This document shows positions 1 to 7,488 of a DNA stretch of 39,893 nucleotides, in pieces. Origin of the DNA: Mediterranea massiliensis (GTDB taxonomy: Bacteria > Bacteroidota > Bacteroidia > Bacteroidales > Bacteroidaceae). The DNA is taken from the NCBI GenBank assembly GCA_958402075.1, contig CATXSD010000015.1, positions 1 through 39,893 of the forward strand. Reading direction: 5' to 3'. The notes under the pieces are model-generated. The model searched no databases. It was not told where the DNA came from and worked only from the letters and a program-made list of their open reading frames with translations. The position numbers and the translations under genes were made by a program. Numbering within the stretch: the first letter of the stretch is position 1; every line of letters begins with the position of its first letter.

Positions 1-960
1 GCCCCCCTGCTGGACCGCATGGAGCTGATCGAGGTGAGCGGATACATCACGGAGGAGAAGATCGAGATTGCCCGACGACACCTGGTGCCCAAGGAACTGG
101 AGGCCAACGGACTGAAGAAGACCGACGTGAAGCTGCCCAAACAGACGCTGGAGGCCATCATCGAGCAGTACACCCGCGAGAGCGGCGTGCGCGAGCTGGA
201 GAAGAAGATAGGCAAGATCATGCGCAAGGTGGCCCGCCAGTATGCCACCGACGGCTATCTGCTGAAGACGGAAATCAAGCCCGAAGACCTGTACGACTAC
301 CTGGGCGTGGCCGAATACACGCGCGACAAGTACCAGGGCAACGACTATGCGGGCGTGGTGACGGGCCTGGCGTGGACGGCCGTGGGCGGCGAGATACTCT
401 TCGTGGAGACGAGCCTGAGCCGTGGCAAGGGCGGACGGCTGACGCTGACGGGCAACCTGGGCGACGTGATGAAGGAGTCGGCCATGCTGGCGCTGGAGTA
501 CATCAAGGCGCACGCCTCGCTGCTGGGGCTGGACGAGGAAATCTTCGAAAACTGGAACATACACATCCACGTGCCCGAAGGCGCCATCCCCAAGGACGGA
601 CCGTCGGCAGGCATCACGATGGCCACCTCGCTGGCTTCGGCCCTGACGCAGCGCAAGGTGAAGGCCAACCTGGCTATGACGGGCGAAATCACGCTGCGCG
701 GCAGGGTGTTGCCCGTGGGCGGCATCAAGGAGAAGATTCTGGCGGCCAAGCGCGCGGGCATCAAGGAAATCATCCTGAGCGAGGACAACCGCAAGGACAT
801 CGACGAGATTCAGGACATCTACCTCAAAGGACTCACCTTCCACTACGTGAAGGACGTGAAGGAGGTGTTTGCCATCGCGCTGACCGACGAGAAGGTGGCC
901 GACGCCATCGACCTGACCGCCAGGAAAGACAAGGAAAAGGAACAAAAGGAAGAAGCATGA
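1..960 (+). CDS. lon: Lon protease, C-terminal part (5' truncated by window edge)
   Basis: ATP-dependent serine protease of the cytosol that degrades misfolded and regulatory proteins. The frame is open from base 1, so the N-terminal domain and the Walker A/B part of the AAA+ module lie before the window. What is visible is the end of the AAA+ lid (PLLDRMELIEVSGY, then the helix after ARRHLVPKEL) and the whole S16 protease domain. The catalytic Ser lies in DGPSAGI (codon 604-606) and the catalytic Lys in GGIKEK (codon 727-729); both are intact. The protein ends in a charged Lys/Glu tail. The stop overlaps the tgt start (ATGA at 957-960), so the two are probably translationally coupled. Family identity is certain. 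Confidence 0.97.
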   Translation, partial: APLLDRMELIEVSGYITEEKIEIARRHLVPKELEANGLKKTDVKLPKQTLEAIIEQYTRESGVRELEKKIGKIMRKVARQYATDGYLLKTEIKPEDLYDYLGVAEYTRDKYQGNDYAGVVTGLAWTAVGGEILFVETSLSRGKGGRLTLTGNLGDVMKESAMLALEYIKAHASLLGLDEEIFENWNIHIHVPEGAIPKDGPSAGITMATSLASALTQRKVKANLAMTGEITLRGRVLPVGGIKEKILAAKRAGIKEIILSEDNRKDIDEIQDIYLKGLTFHYVKDVKEVFAIALTDEKVADAIDLTARKDKEKEQKEEA

Positions 961-2087
961 AATTCGAATTACAATATACCGACAGCAAGACCAACGCCCG
1001 CGCCGGCCTGATAACGACCGACCACGGGCAGATCGAGACTCCCATCTTCATGCCCGTAGGTACCCTGGGCACCGTCAAGGGCGTACACCTGACGGAGCTG
1101 AAGGACGACATCAAGGCGCAGATCATTCTGGGCAACACCTACCACCTGTACCTCCGTCCGGGCCTCGACGTGCTGGAGAAGGCGGGCGGCCTGCACAAGT
1201 TCAACGGCTTCGACCGCCCGATGCTGACCGACAGCGGCGGCTTCCAGGTGTTCTCCCTCGCCGGCATCCGCAAGCTGCGCGAAGAGGGGGCCGAGTTCCG
1301 CTCGCACATCGACGGCAGCAAGCACATCTTCACGCCCGAACGGGTGATGGACATCGAGCGCACCATCGGGGCCGACATCATGATGGCCTTCGACGAGTGT
1401 ACGCCGGGCGATGCCGACTACGACTACGCCAGGAAGTCCATGGAGCTGACCCACCGCTGGCTGGACCGCTGCATCGCGCGCTTCAACGAGACGGAGCCGA
1501 AGTATGGCTACCACCAGTCGCTCTTCCCCATCGTGCAGGGCTGCGTGTACCGCGACCTGCGCACGCGCTCGGCCGAGTACATCGCCTCGAAGGAGGCCGA
1601 GGGAAACGCCATCGGCGGACTGGCCGTGGGCGAGCCTGTGGAGAAGATGTACGAGATGATCGAGCTGGTGAACGGCATCCTGCCCAAGGACAAGCCCCGC
1701 TACCTGATGGGCGTGGGCACGCCGGTCAACATTCTGGAGGGCATCGAGCGCGGCGTGGACATGTTCGACTGCGTGATGCCCACCCGCAACGGACGCAACG
1801 GCATGCTCTTCACCAAGGACGGCATCATGAACATGCGCAACAAGAAATGGGAAACGGACTTCTCGCCCATCGAGGCCGACGGAGCCTCGTACGTGGACAC
1901 GCTCTACTCGAAGGCCTACCTGCGCCACCTGTTCCATGCACAGGAGCTGCTGGCCATGCAGATAGCCTCCATACACAACCTGGCCTTCTACCTGTGGCTG
2001 GTGGGCGAGGCGCGCAAGCACATCATCGCAGGTGACTTTGCCACCTGGAAGCCCATGATGGTAAAACGAGTATCTACAAGATTATGA
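957..2087 (+). CDS. tgt: Queuine/preQ1 tRNA-guanine transglycosylase
   Basis: Exchanges guanine 34 of tRNAs with GUN anticodons for a 7-deazaguanine base (queuosine modification). The product is 376 residues, normal for the bacterial family. The start is the ATG at 957, which overlaps the lon stop; the frame is also open further upstream inside lon, but only this start gives the family N-terminus (MKFELQYTDSKTNARAG). Visible motifs: DSGGFQ with general-base Asp92, GGLAVGEP around 220-227, MGVGTP at 251-256, and FDCVMPTRNGRNG with nucleophile Asp271. Odd: the zinc-site cysteines of the E. coli enzyme (C302, C304, C307) align without gaps to Gly309, Ser311 and Asp314, while the His ligand is kept (His340). 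The zinc site is therefore probably missing. The gene ends in an ATGA overlap with the next one. Confidence 0.96.
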   Translation: MKFELQYTDSKTNARAGLITTDHGQIETPIFMPVGTLGTVKGVHLTELKDDIKAQIILGNTYHLYLRPGLDVLEKAGGLHKFNGFDRPMLTDSGGFQVFSLAGIRKLREEGAEFRSHIDGSKHIFTPERVMDIERTIGADIMMAFDECTPGDADYDYARKSMELTHRWLDRCIARFNETEPKYGYHQSLFPIVQGCVYRDLRTRSAEYIASKEAEGNAIGGLAVGEPVEKMYEMIELVNGILPKDKPRYLMGVGTPVNILEGIERGVDMFDCVMPTRNGRNGMLFTKDGIMNMRNKKWETDFSPIEADGASYVDTLYSKAYLRHLFHAQELLAMQIASIHNLAFYLWLVGEARKHIIAGDFATWKPMMVKRVSTRL

Positions 2088-3232
2088 AAAGACTAAGAAG
2101 CATACGAATACCGAAACTGAATGTCGGCATATCCAAGCTGACAGGCGGATTCTTGAAGCGGCTGGACATGTACATCATCAAGAAGTTCCTGGGGACGTAC
2201 GTCTTTGCCATCGCCCTCATCATCTCCATTGCCGTGGTGTTCGACTTCAACGAGAAGCAGGACAAGTTCATGTCGCACAACGCTCCCTGGAGTGCCATTG
2301 TCTTCGACTACTACATGAACTTCATCCCCTACTTCGCCAACCTGTTCAGCCCGCTGTTCGTGTTCATCGCCGTCATCTTCTTCACCTCGAAGCTGGCCGA
2401 AAACTCGGAAATCATCGCGATGTTCTCCACCGGCATGAGCTTCAAGCGCATGCTGCGGCCCTACATGGTGTCGGCCGCCATCATTGCCGTCGCCACCTTC
2501 TGGCTGGGGTCGTACGTCATCCCCAAGGGCAGCGTGACGCGCATCAACTTCGAGGACAAGTACTACAAGCCCCGAAAGGCCAACTCGGCCCGCAACATCC
2601 AGCTGGAGGTGGACTCGGGCGTCATCGCCTACATCGACCGCTTCGAGGACTACCGCAAGACGGGCTACCGCTTCTCGCTGGACAAGTTCAAGGACAAGCA
2701 GCTGGTGTCGCACCTGACGGCACGCAGCATCACCTACGACACGACGTCGTACCACCACTGGATCATCAAGGACTACATGATACGCGAAATGGACGGCATG
2801 AAGGAGAAGATAACCCGCGGCGAGCGCATCGACACCACGCTCTTCATGGAGCCGGCGGACTTCCTCATCATGAAGAACCAGCAGGAAATGCTCACCAGCC
2901 CGCAGCTGAGCGAGTACATCGACCGACAGAAGCAACGAGGCTTTGCCAACATCAAGGAGTTCGAGATAGAGTACCACAAGCGCATCGCCATGTCGTTCGC
3001 CTCCTTCATCCTGACACTGATCGGCGTGTCGCTCTCGTCCAGAAAGACCAAGGGCGGCATGGGTCTGCACCTGGGCATCGGACTGGGACTGAGCTTCTCG
3101 TACATCCTCTTCCAGACCATCGCCTCGACGTTTGCCGTCAACGGCAACGTGCCGCCGATGATTGCCGTCTGGATTCCCAACGTGCTGTATGCCTTCATCG
3201 CGTTCTATCTGTACAAGAAGGCGCCCAAGTAA
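2084..3232 (+). CDS. LptF/LptG-family (YjgP/YjgQ) permease
   Basis: Inner-membrane permease subunit of the lipopolysaccharide exporter family, expected to work with LptB and pass LPS to a periplasmic bridge. The protein is 382 residues with helices near 34-54, 77-101 and 127-146, a soluble periplasmic region of about 150 residues, and three helices in the last 80 residues (MSFASFILTLIGVSL, a Gly-rich LGIGLGLSFSYILF, then PPMIAVWIPNVLYAFIAF). This is the 3+3 topology of LptF/LptG. The ATG at 2084 overlaps the tgt stop, supporting this start over the internal Met30. It is the third gene of a lon-tgt-permease operon. Which of LptF or LptG it corresponds to cannot be told from the sequence alone. 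Confidence 0.9.
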   Translation: MKRLRSIRIPKLNVGISKLTGGFLKRLDMYIIKKFLGTYVFAIALIISIAVVFDFNEKQDKFMSHNAPWSAIVFDYYMNFIPYFANLFSPLFVFIAVIFFTSKLAENSEIIAMFSTGMSFKRMLRPYMVSAAIIAVATFWLGSYVIPKGSVTRINFEDKYYKPRKANSARNIQLEVDSGVIAYIDRFEDYRKTGYRFSLDKFKDKQLVSHLTARSITYDTTSYHHWIIKDYMIREMDGMKEKITRGERIDTTLFMEPADFLIMKNQQEMLTSPQLSEYIDRQKQRGFANIKEFEIEYHKRIAMSFASFILTLIGVSLSSRKTKGGMGLHLGIGLGLSFSYILFQTIASTFAVNGNVPPMIAVWIPNVLYAFIAFYLYKKAPK

Positions 3233-3238
3233 ATGAGT

Positions 3239-3422
3239 GACGAGCTACGAGCTACAAGTGAGGGTTATAAGAAACGAGCTACGAGCTACAAGTGACGAGC
3301 TACAAGTAAGGGTTATAAGAAACGAGCTACGAGCTACAAGTGACGAGCTACAAGTAAGGGTTATAAGAAACGAGCTACAAGCTACAAGTGACGAGCTACA
3401 AGTAAGGGTTATAAGAAACGAG
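3239..3422 (+). repeat. 48-bp tandem repeat, about 3.7 units
   Basis: Directly after the permease stop lies a tandem array of a 48-bp unit beginning GACGAGCTACAAG. There is a slightly longer variant at 3239-3293, full units at 3294-3341 and 3342-3389, and a partial unit at 3390-3422. The units are nearly identical. Each contains the short motif GAGCTACGAGCTACAAGT and the spacer AGGGTTATAAGAAAC. Because 48 is divisible by 3 the array stays open in one frame, but nothing else suggests coding. Confidence 0.9.
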
Positions 3423-3440
3423 TTGTCAGTATGTAATCTG

Positions 3441-3550
3441 CAACTTGTAGCTTGTAGCTCATAGCTTTTGATAACTCGTCACTCGTAGCTCATAGCTTTT
3501 TATAACTCGTCACTCGTAGCTTGTAGCTCGTAGCTCGTCACTCGTAGCTA
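3441..3550. repeat. Inverted counterpart of the preceding tandem repeat
   Basis: This stretch is made of CTTGTAGCTTGTAGCTC, ATAACTCGTCACTCGTAGC and similar blocks, which are the reverse complement of the GAGCTACAAG / GACGAG / TTATAAG motifs in 3239-3422. Together the two arms can form a long imperfect hairpin in the 3' untranslated region of the lon-tgt-permease transcript. Confidence 0.85.
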
Positions 3551-3561
3551 AAAAAACATGA

Positions 3562-3607
3562 AGCCCCTCCTGCTCTCGTGTCGCCACAAGTGCAGGAGGG
3601 GCTCTTT
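3562..3607 (+). terminator. Rho-independent terminator of the lon-tgt-permease operon
   Basis: A perfect 12-bp GC-rich stem (AGCCCCTCCTGC at 3562-3573 pairs with GCAGGAGGGGCT at 3592-3603) with an 18-nt loop is followed by CTTTTGTTG. The rest of this gene-free stretch, to 3665, shows nothing recognisable. Confidence 0.88.
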
Positions 3608-3665
3608 TGTTGTATTCATTTCCTCTTATCAACCACTCTCTTCCTGTCCGACCGACGGATAAGCA

Positions 3666-4166
3666 TCAGTTCAGATAGGCCGAAAGCTCAGCAGCAGAGA
3701 TGTTTTTGGCAATAATCACACCATTATCATCCAGTAAATAGTTAGTAAAACCACGACCCAGGCGATATTGCTTGTACAGGTCGGAGTCTTCACCTTCTGT
3801 CTCCACGAAACAGGCGGGAGTAACTATTTGGTCCTTACGAACGGTTTCCTCGAAGACGGAACGATATTCGTCGAACGACACGGAAACCATTTCCACATTG
3901 TCGGAGGCCGATTGGCGAAGCACATTGCTCAAACTTGCGTTCTGCATCCGGGACTGCGCATCGTAACTGGCCCAAAAGCTCAGCAACACATATTTGCCCT
4001 TCAGGTCCGAAAGACCGTTGGACGGTTGCACGTCAGACATAGTTTGGATAGTAAAATCGGGGGCTATGTCGCCCACATTCAAACCTCCGGTAGGTTTGTC
4101 TTTTGAAACAAAAGAAGTCAAGGAACTAAGTAGTAATACAACAAAAATCCATTTTACATATCTCAT
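3666..4166 (-). CDS. Exported thioredoxin-fold (TlpA/ResA-like) protein without CxxC
   Basis: A 166-residue protein with an N-terminal signal or anchor segment (KWIFVVLLLSSLTSFV, about 5-20; no lipobox Cys). A thioredoxin-like domain of the AhpC/TSA-TlpA type follows: GDIAPDFTI at 32-40, GKYVLLSFWAS at 57-67, and a late LLDDNGVIIAKN strand. The redox site FWATWCPPCR of active relatives reads FWASYDAQSR here, so both cysteines are replaced (Asp69, Ser72). It cannot do standard thiol-disulfide exchange at that site; one isolated Cys remains in TPACF. A binding or structural role is possible but not shown. The gene stands alone between plus-strand genes, with a promoter-like element upstream at 4300-4332. 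Confidence 0.8.
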   Translation of the reverse strand: MRYVKWIFVVLLLSSLTSFVSKDKPTGGLNVGDIAPDFTIQTMSDVQPSNGLSDLKGKYVLLSFWASYDAQSRMQNASLSNVLRQSASDNVEMVSVSFDEYRSVFEETVRKDQIVTPACFVETEGEDSDLYKQYRLGRGFTNYLLDDNGVIIAKNISAAELSAYLN

Positions 4167-4299
4167 GCAATACGGTTTTGGTTAAATACTATTCGGGACT
4201 GCCGTTCGCGACAGTGATTTCTTCCCGAAACATTGTCTTACAGGGCCCGACACCCAACAATTCTGCTGACAGTCAAGACCTTTCATCTGAAATCGGTGG

Positions 4300-4332
4300 C
4301 AAAGGTAAGCATTTCTCAAACTAAGTTCCAAA
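4300..4332 (-). promoter_or_regulatory. Bacteroidetes-type promoter for the thioredoxin-fold gene
   Basis: Read on the minus strand there is a -7 box TACCTTTG (4300-4307) and a -33 TTTG (4329-4332) separated by 21 bp, matching the Bacteroides consensus TTTG-N19-21-TAnnTTTG. The predicted leader to the start at 4166 is about 125 nt. Nothing else is recognised in the gene-free interval 4167-4562 apart from the opposite-strand promoter at 4511-4542. Confidence 0.55.
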
Positions 4333-4510
4333 TAAACAAGCGATTTTCTCACTTTTTGCAGGCTTATTTTTATGTTATTTAGCATAAAACCGGCTTATCC
4401 CACACTCTTACACTTCCAAAATTTTCATTTATTTCTCCGTTCGCCTTTCGTTTCTTTTCATCAGACAGGATGCGGCTCGGCATAGCCAAACTGAAAAACT
4501 TTGTTTTTCG

Positions 4511-4542
4511 TTTGCCTCTGCTCTCGCCTTTTCCTATCTTTG
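4511..4542 (+). promoter_or_regulatory. Bacteroidetes-type promoter for the DEAD-box helicase
   Basis: A -33 TTTG at 4511-4514 and a -7 TATCTTTG at 4535-4542 are separated by 20 bp, an excellent match to the Bacteroides consensus. The predicted start of transcription is about 15 nt before the ATG at 4563. Confidence 0.75.
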
Positions 4543-4562
4543 CACGAAATTAGAGTTATAAC

Positions 4563-5828
4563 ATGAAATTTTCTGAATTACCCCTGAACGACAGTGTTCT
4601 CGACGCGCTCGACGCCATGCGCTTCGAAGAATGCACCCCGATACAAGAAAAAGCCATCCCCGTGATACTCGAAGGCAGGGACCTGATAGCCGTCGCACAG
4701 ACAGGAACAGGAAAAACAGCCGCCTACCTGCTGCCCATCCTGAACCGCCTCTCCGAAGAAGAACATGCTGAAGATGCCATCAACTGCATCGTGATGGCGC
4801 CTACCCGCGAACTGGCCCAGCAGATAGACCAGCAGATGGAGGGATTCGCTTATTTCCTGCCCGTGAGCAGCGTAGCGGTGTATGGCGGAAACGACGGCAT
4901 CCTCTTCGAACAGCAGAAGAAAGGCCTGACGCTGGGAGCCGACGTGGTGATAGCCACCCCCGGCCGTCTGATTGCCCACCTCAACCTGGGCTACGTGGAC
5001 CTGTCGAAGGTGTCCTACTTCATCTTGGACGAAGCCGACCGCATGCTCGACATGGGTTTCCACGACGACATCATGCAGATTGTGAAGTATCTGTCCAAGA
5101 ACCGGCAGACCATCATGTTCTCGGCCACCATGCCCGCCAAGATACAGCAGCTGGCCAACAACATCCTGAACAACCCCGTCGAGGTGAAGCTGGCCGTCTC
5201 CAAGCCGGCGGACAAAATCATACAGGCAGCCTACGTGTGCTACGAAAACCAGAAGCTGGGCATCATCCGCAGCCTCTTCACCGACGAGGTGCCCGAACGG
5301 GTCATCATCTTCGCCTCGTCGAAAATCAAGGTGAAGGAAGTGACCAAGGCCCTGAAGCAGATGAAGCTGAATGTGGGCGAAATGCACTCCGACCTGGAGC
5401 AGGCGCAGCGCGAGGCCGTCATGCACGAGTTCAAGGCGGGACGCGTCAACATCTTGGTGGCAACGGACATCGTGGCCCGTGGCATCGACATCGACGACAT
5501 CCGCCTGGTCATCAACTTCGACGTGCCCCACGACTGCGAGGACTATGTGCACCGCATCGGACGTACTGCCCGTGCCAACAACGACGGCGTGGCCATCACC
5601 TTCGTCAGCGAGAAGGAGCAGACCAACTTCCACACCATCGAGAAGTTCCTCGAAAAGGATATCTATAAAATCCCCGTCCCTGCCGAGCTGGGCGAAGCGC
5701 CCGAATACCAGCCGCGCAACCACGACAAGGGCGGACGCAAACGGGGCGGAGGCGGCAATGGAAACAAGTCCCATCGGGGCGGCAAGAAACGCTCGGGCGG
5801 CAAGGGAGCCAAGCCGGGCAAGGAATAA
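4563..5828 (+). CDS. DEAD-box ATP-dependent RNA helicase (RhlE-like)
   Basis: Cytosolic RNA helicase that remodels RNA duplexes, typically in ribosome assembly, RNA decay or cold adaptation. The product is 421 residues with all motifs in order: Q motif (FEECTPIQ, 21-28), motif I AQTGTGKT (45-52), PTRELAQQ (80-87), TPGR (132-135), DEAD (156-159), SAT (187-189), then ARGIDID and HRIGRTAR in the second RecA domain. The last 35 residues form a basic, Gly-rich tail (KGGRKRGGGG, then Ser/Lys/Gly) typical of RhlE-type helicases and probably RNA binding. It has its own promoter and faces the next gene tail to tail across a shared hairpin. Confidence 0.95.
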   Translation: MKFSELPLNDSVLDALDAMRFEECTPIQEKAIPVILEGRDLIAVAQTGTGKTAAYLLPILNRLSEEEHAEDAINCIVMAPTRELAQQIDQQMEGFAYFLPVSSVAVYGGNDGILFEQQKKGLTLGADVVIATPGRLIAHLNLGYVDLSKVSYFILDEADRMLDMGFHDDIMQIVKYLSKNRQTIMFSATMPAKIQQLANNILNNPVEVKLAVSKPADKIIQAAYVCYENQKLGIIRSLFTDEVPERVIIFASSKIKVKEVTKALKQMKLNVGEMHSDLEQAQREAVMHEFKAGRVNILVATDIVARGIDIDDIRLVINFDVPHDCEDYVHRIGRTARANNDGVAITFVSEKEQTNFHTIEKFLEKDIYKIPVPAELGEAPEYQPRNHDKGGRKRGGGGNGNKSHRGGKKRSGGKGAKPGKE

Positions 5829-5849
5829 GAGGCAAGAAGCGACAACGAT

Positions 5850-5897
5850 AAAAAAGACGGAGGGATGCTGAGACTCACTCGAGTCAGCATCCCTCCG
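5850..5897. terminator. Terminator hairpin between convergent genes
   Basis: A perfect 14-bp stem (CGGAGGGATGCTGA at 5858-5871 with TCAGCATCCCTCCG at 5884-5897). On the minus strand it is followed by a strong T-run (GTCTTTTTTATC), so it ends the Wzi-like gene. On the plus strand only CTTCGTTT follows, so it is probably a weaker terminator for the helicase gene. Confidence 0.85.
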
Positions 5898-5918
5898 CTT
5901 CGTTTACAGCCTGCAGGC

Positions 5919-7349
5919 TCAGAATGTCTTGCGTACCTTCAACTGGAAGCCGAAGTTGTCGCCATAGATATCTCCTGTGTCCAGTCCCAGCGAAGCATGG
6001 AAGGCCCACGTCTTCAGCTTGACCGGCTTGTATTGGAAGGCAGCGTAGGCCGAAAAGTTCTCCAGAATATCCAAGGTAGGTGCCCCATGCGTACCCCAGG
6101 TGCGGTTCATCGTCAGCTTGGCCATGTATTCCCATTCATCGGAAATCTCGCCGCTCCATCCCAGATGGACGGCCTTCACACGATTGTACTTGAACGACAG
6201 GGTGCCGTTCCCATTATAAATGGGCGAACGGAGAAGAGGGTTGCCGTTGGCCATGCCCCAATGGGCCCAGCCGGGATACAGGCCGTTGTTATAATAGTTG
6301 TCGCTGCCGCCTGTCTTGTGTACAGGGCCTTCTTCGGGTTCGTGCAGACCGTGCAGGGGGCCGCTCTGGTTGGTAGTCTGCAGATACTCCAATACGATAT
6401 TGTTGATGGGGCGGAAACGCTTGAATTTCAGTTCCAGGCCCCACAGACCATCCCATCCGTTCTGCTTGCCCATGGCCGAAAAATCTTCAAAATAATTGTC
6501 CAGATAAAGGCTGACAGCCACCTCCTTACCGCGATAGGTACCGCGGATCTGCTCTGTTCCGACAAAGTTTCCCTGATAGAACAAGGCATCGTTGACAGGT
6601 TTGTCCTCGCCGGCTGAACCAGGTATAAAGATGCGGAAGTAGTCTTTCAGACTGTTGCCCAGGTCCGTCACCCCACTGGCGGTCACCATCTGCCCACCGA
6701 ATTGTGTGTCGAGCGTCATGCCGAAGTCGAGCTGCCACTTGCCTCCAGGCACGCCGATGCGGACAAACCCCTCCTTGTGATGGTATTTGATGTTCTTCGT
6801 ATACCAGCCTCCTGCAGCCAGATTGGTATGGTCTTCCATCCAGTTGCTGTCCGTAAACCATCCATACGATATTTCTCCCTTGATGGCCAGGCGGGGCAAC
6901 AGGTAGAGATATTCAGGAATGCCGATCATAATCTGGGGAATGGGTTTGGAGTTGCCCGACCACGTCAGCTCGCCGCTGCTCAGGCGGGAATTGATCAGCG
7001 GAGCGGTCATCTCCTTGCTGCCGGCAAAAATGCCGAGCCATTTGTAGCGGAAGTCGGCGTATGCCTGCTGGATGCCCGAGTTGAATCCTGCGGCCGCCAC
7101 CAGATCCAGCCCTCCGCTTACCGTCCACTTTCCCCATTGGTCATGATAGAAAACGCCTCCGCGGATGTATGTACTGTTGTCCAACGAAGCCAGCCCCTGC
7201 AGGTTGCTCACCTGCCACAAGGGAGTATTGTCGCCCGTATGGACCGTTGCGCCATATTCTACAAAAGGATTCAACTTCCTCTCTTTCTGCGCCATGGCAT
7301 TTCCTCCATTCAGTAGCAGGAAAGCCAGAAGACAGGTACCGATTCGCAT
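5919..7349 (-). CDS. Capsule assembly Wzi-family outer-membrane protein
   Basis: A 476-residue predicted outer-membrane beta-barrel. The signal peptide is clear (MRIGTCLLAFLLLNGGNAMA, cleavage before Gln21). The mature part alternates aromatic and polar residues in amphipathic strands (GKWTVSGGLDLVAAAGF, YKWLGIFAGSKE, SLYLDNYFEDFS) and ends in a C-terminal Phe, as barrel proteins do. The overall pattern fits the Wzi family, in which the E. coli founder helps anchor group 1 capsule to the surface. Bacteroidetes carry several such proteins, often outside capsule loci, so the substrate here is unknown. No capsule genes are near. A -7-like box lies upstream at 7381-7388. Confidence 0.8.
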   Translation of the reverse strand: MRIGTCLLAFLLLNGGNAMAQKERKLNPFVEYGATVHTGDNTPLWQVSNLQGLASLDNSTYIRGGVFYHDQWGKWTVSGGLDLVAAAGFNSGIQQAYADFRYKWLGIFAGSKEMTAPLINSRLSSGELTWSGNSKPIPQIMIGIPEYLYLLPRLAIKGEISYGWFTDSNWMEDHTNLAAGGWYTKNIKYHHKEGFVRIGVPGGKWQLDFGMTLDTQFGGQMVTASGVTDLGNSLKDYFRIFIPGSAGEDKPVNDALFYQGNFVGTEQIRGTYRGKEVAVSLYLDNYFEDFSAMGKQNGWDGLWGLELKFKRFRPINNIVLEYLQTTNQSGPLHGLHEPEEGPVHKTGGSDNYYNNGLYPGWAHWGMANGNPLLRSPIYNGNGTLSFKYNRVKAVHLGWSGEISDEWEYMAKLTMNRTWGTHGAPTLDILENFSAYAAFQYKPVKLKTWAFHASLGLDTGDIYGDNFGFQLKVRKTF

Positions 7350-7380
7350 ATAAATAGTGTAAGTCTAATGTAAAACGCTG

Positions 7381-7388
7381 CAAAAGTA
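7381..7388 (-). promoter_or_regulatory. Candidate -7 element for the Wzi-like gene
   Basis: TACTTTTG on the minus strand, about 30 bp before the start codon at 7349. No TTTG lies at the proper -33 spacing, so support is moderate. Confidence 0.4.
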
Positions 7389-7476
7389 GGAAAAATATGC
7401 TGTTCAGCCGTCATATTGTTGATATTTTGTTCAAAAGAAAAGTTGGAAAAACAGTCGTTTTTTCCGATAAATGCGT

Positions 7477-7484
7477 TATTTTTG
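7477..7484 (+). promoter_or_regulatory. -7 element TATTTTTG directly before the HU/SPOR gene
   Basis: TAttTTTG ends only four bases before the ATG at 7489. This places the likely transcription start at or next to the start codon and rules out the upstream in-frame ATG at 7471 as the translation start. The -33 region is T-rich (around 7457-7463) but has no exact TTTG. Confidence 0.55.
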
Positions 7485-7488
7485 CATC

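Noticed and set aside
3237..3464. 75-codon open frame over the 48-bp repeats (GTG start)
   Set aside because: It stays open only because the unit length is divisible by three; it is a 16-residue repeat with no known family, and the region forms inverted arrays typical of non-coding DNA.
4182..4385. 67-codon minus-strand frame upstream of the thioredoxin-fold gene
   Set aside because: No family resemblance, and the predicted minus-strand promoter (4300-4332) lies inside it.
7471..7488. Upstream in-frame ATG of the HU/SPOR gene
   Set aside because: It lies before the -7 box; the family N-terminus MIDLARHIETLL begins at 7489.
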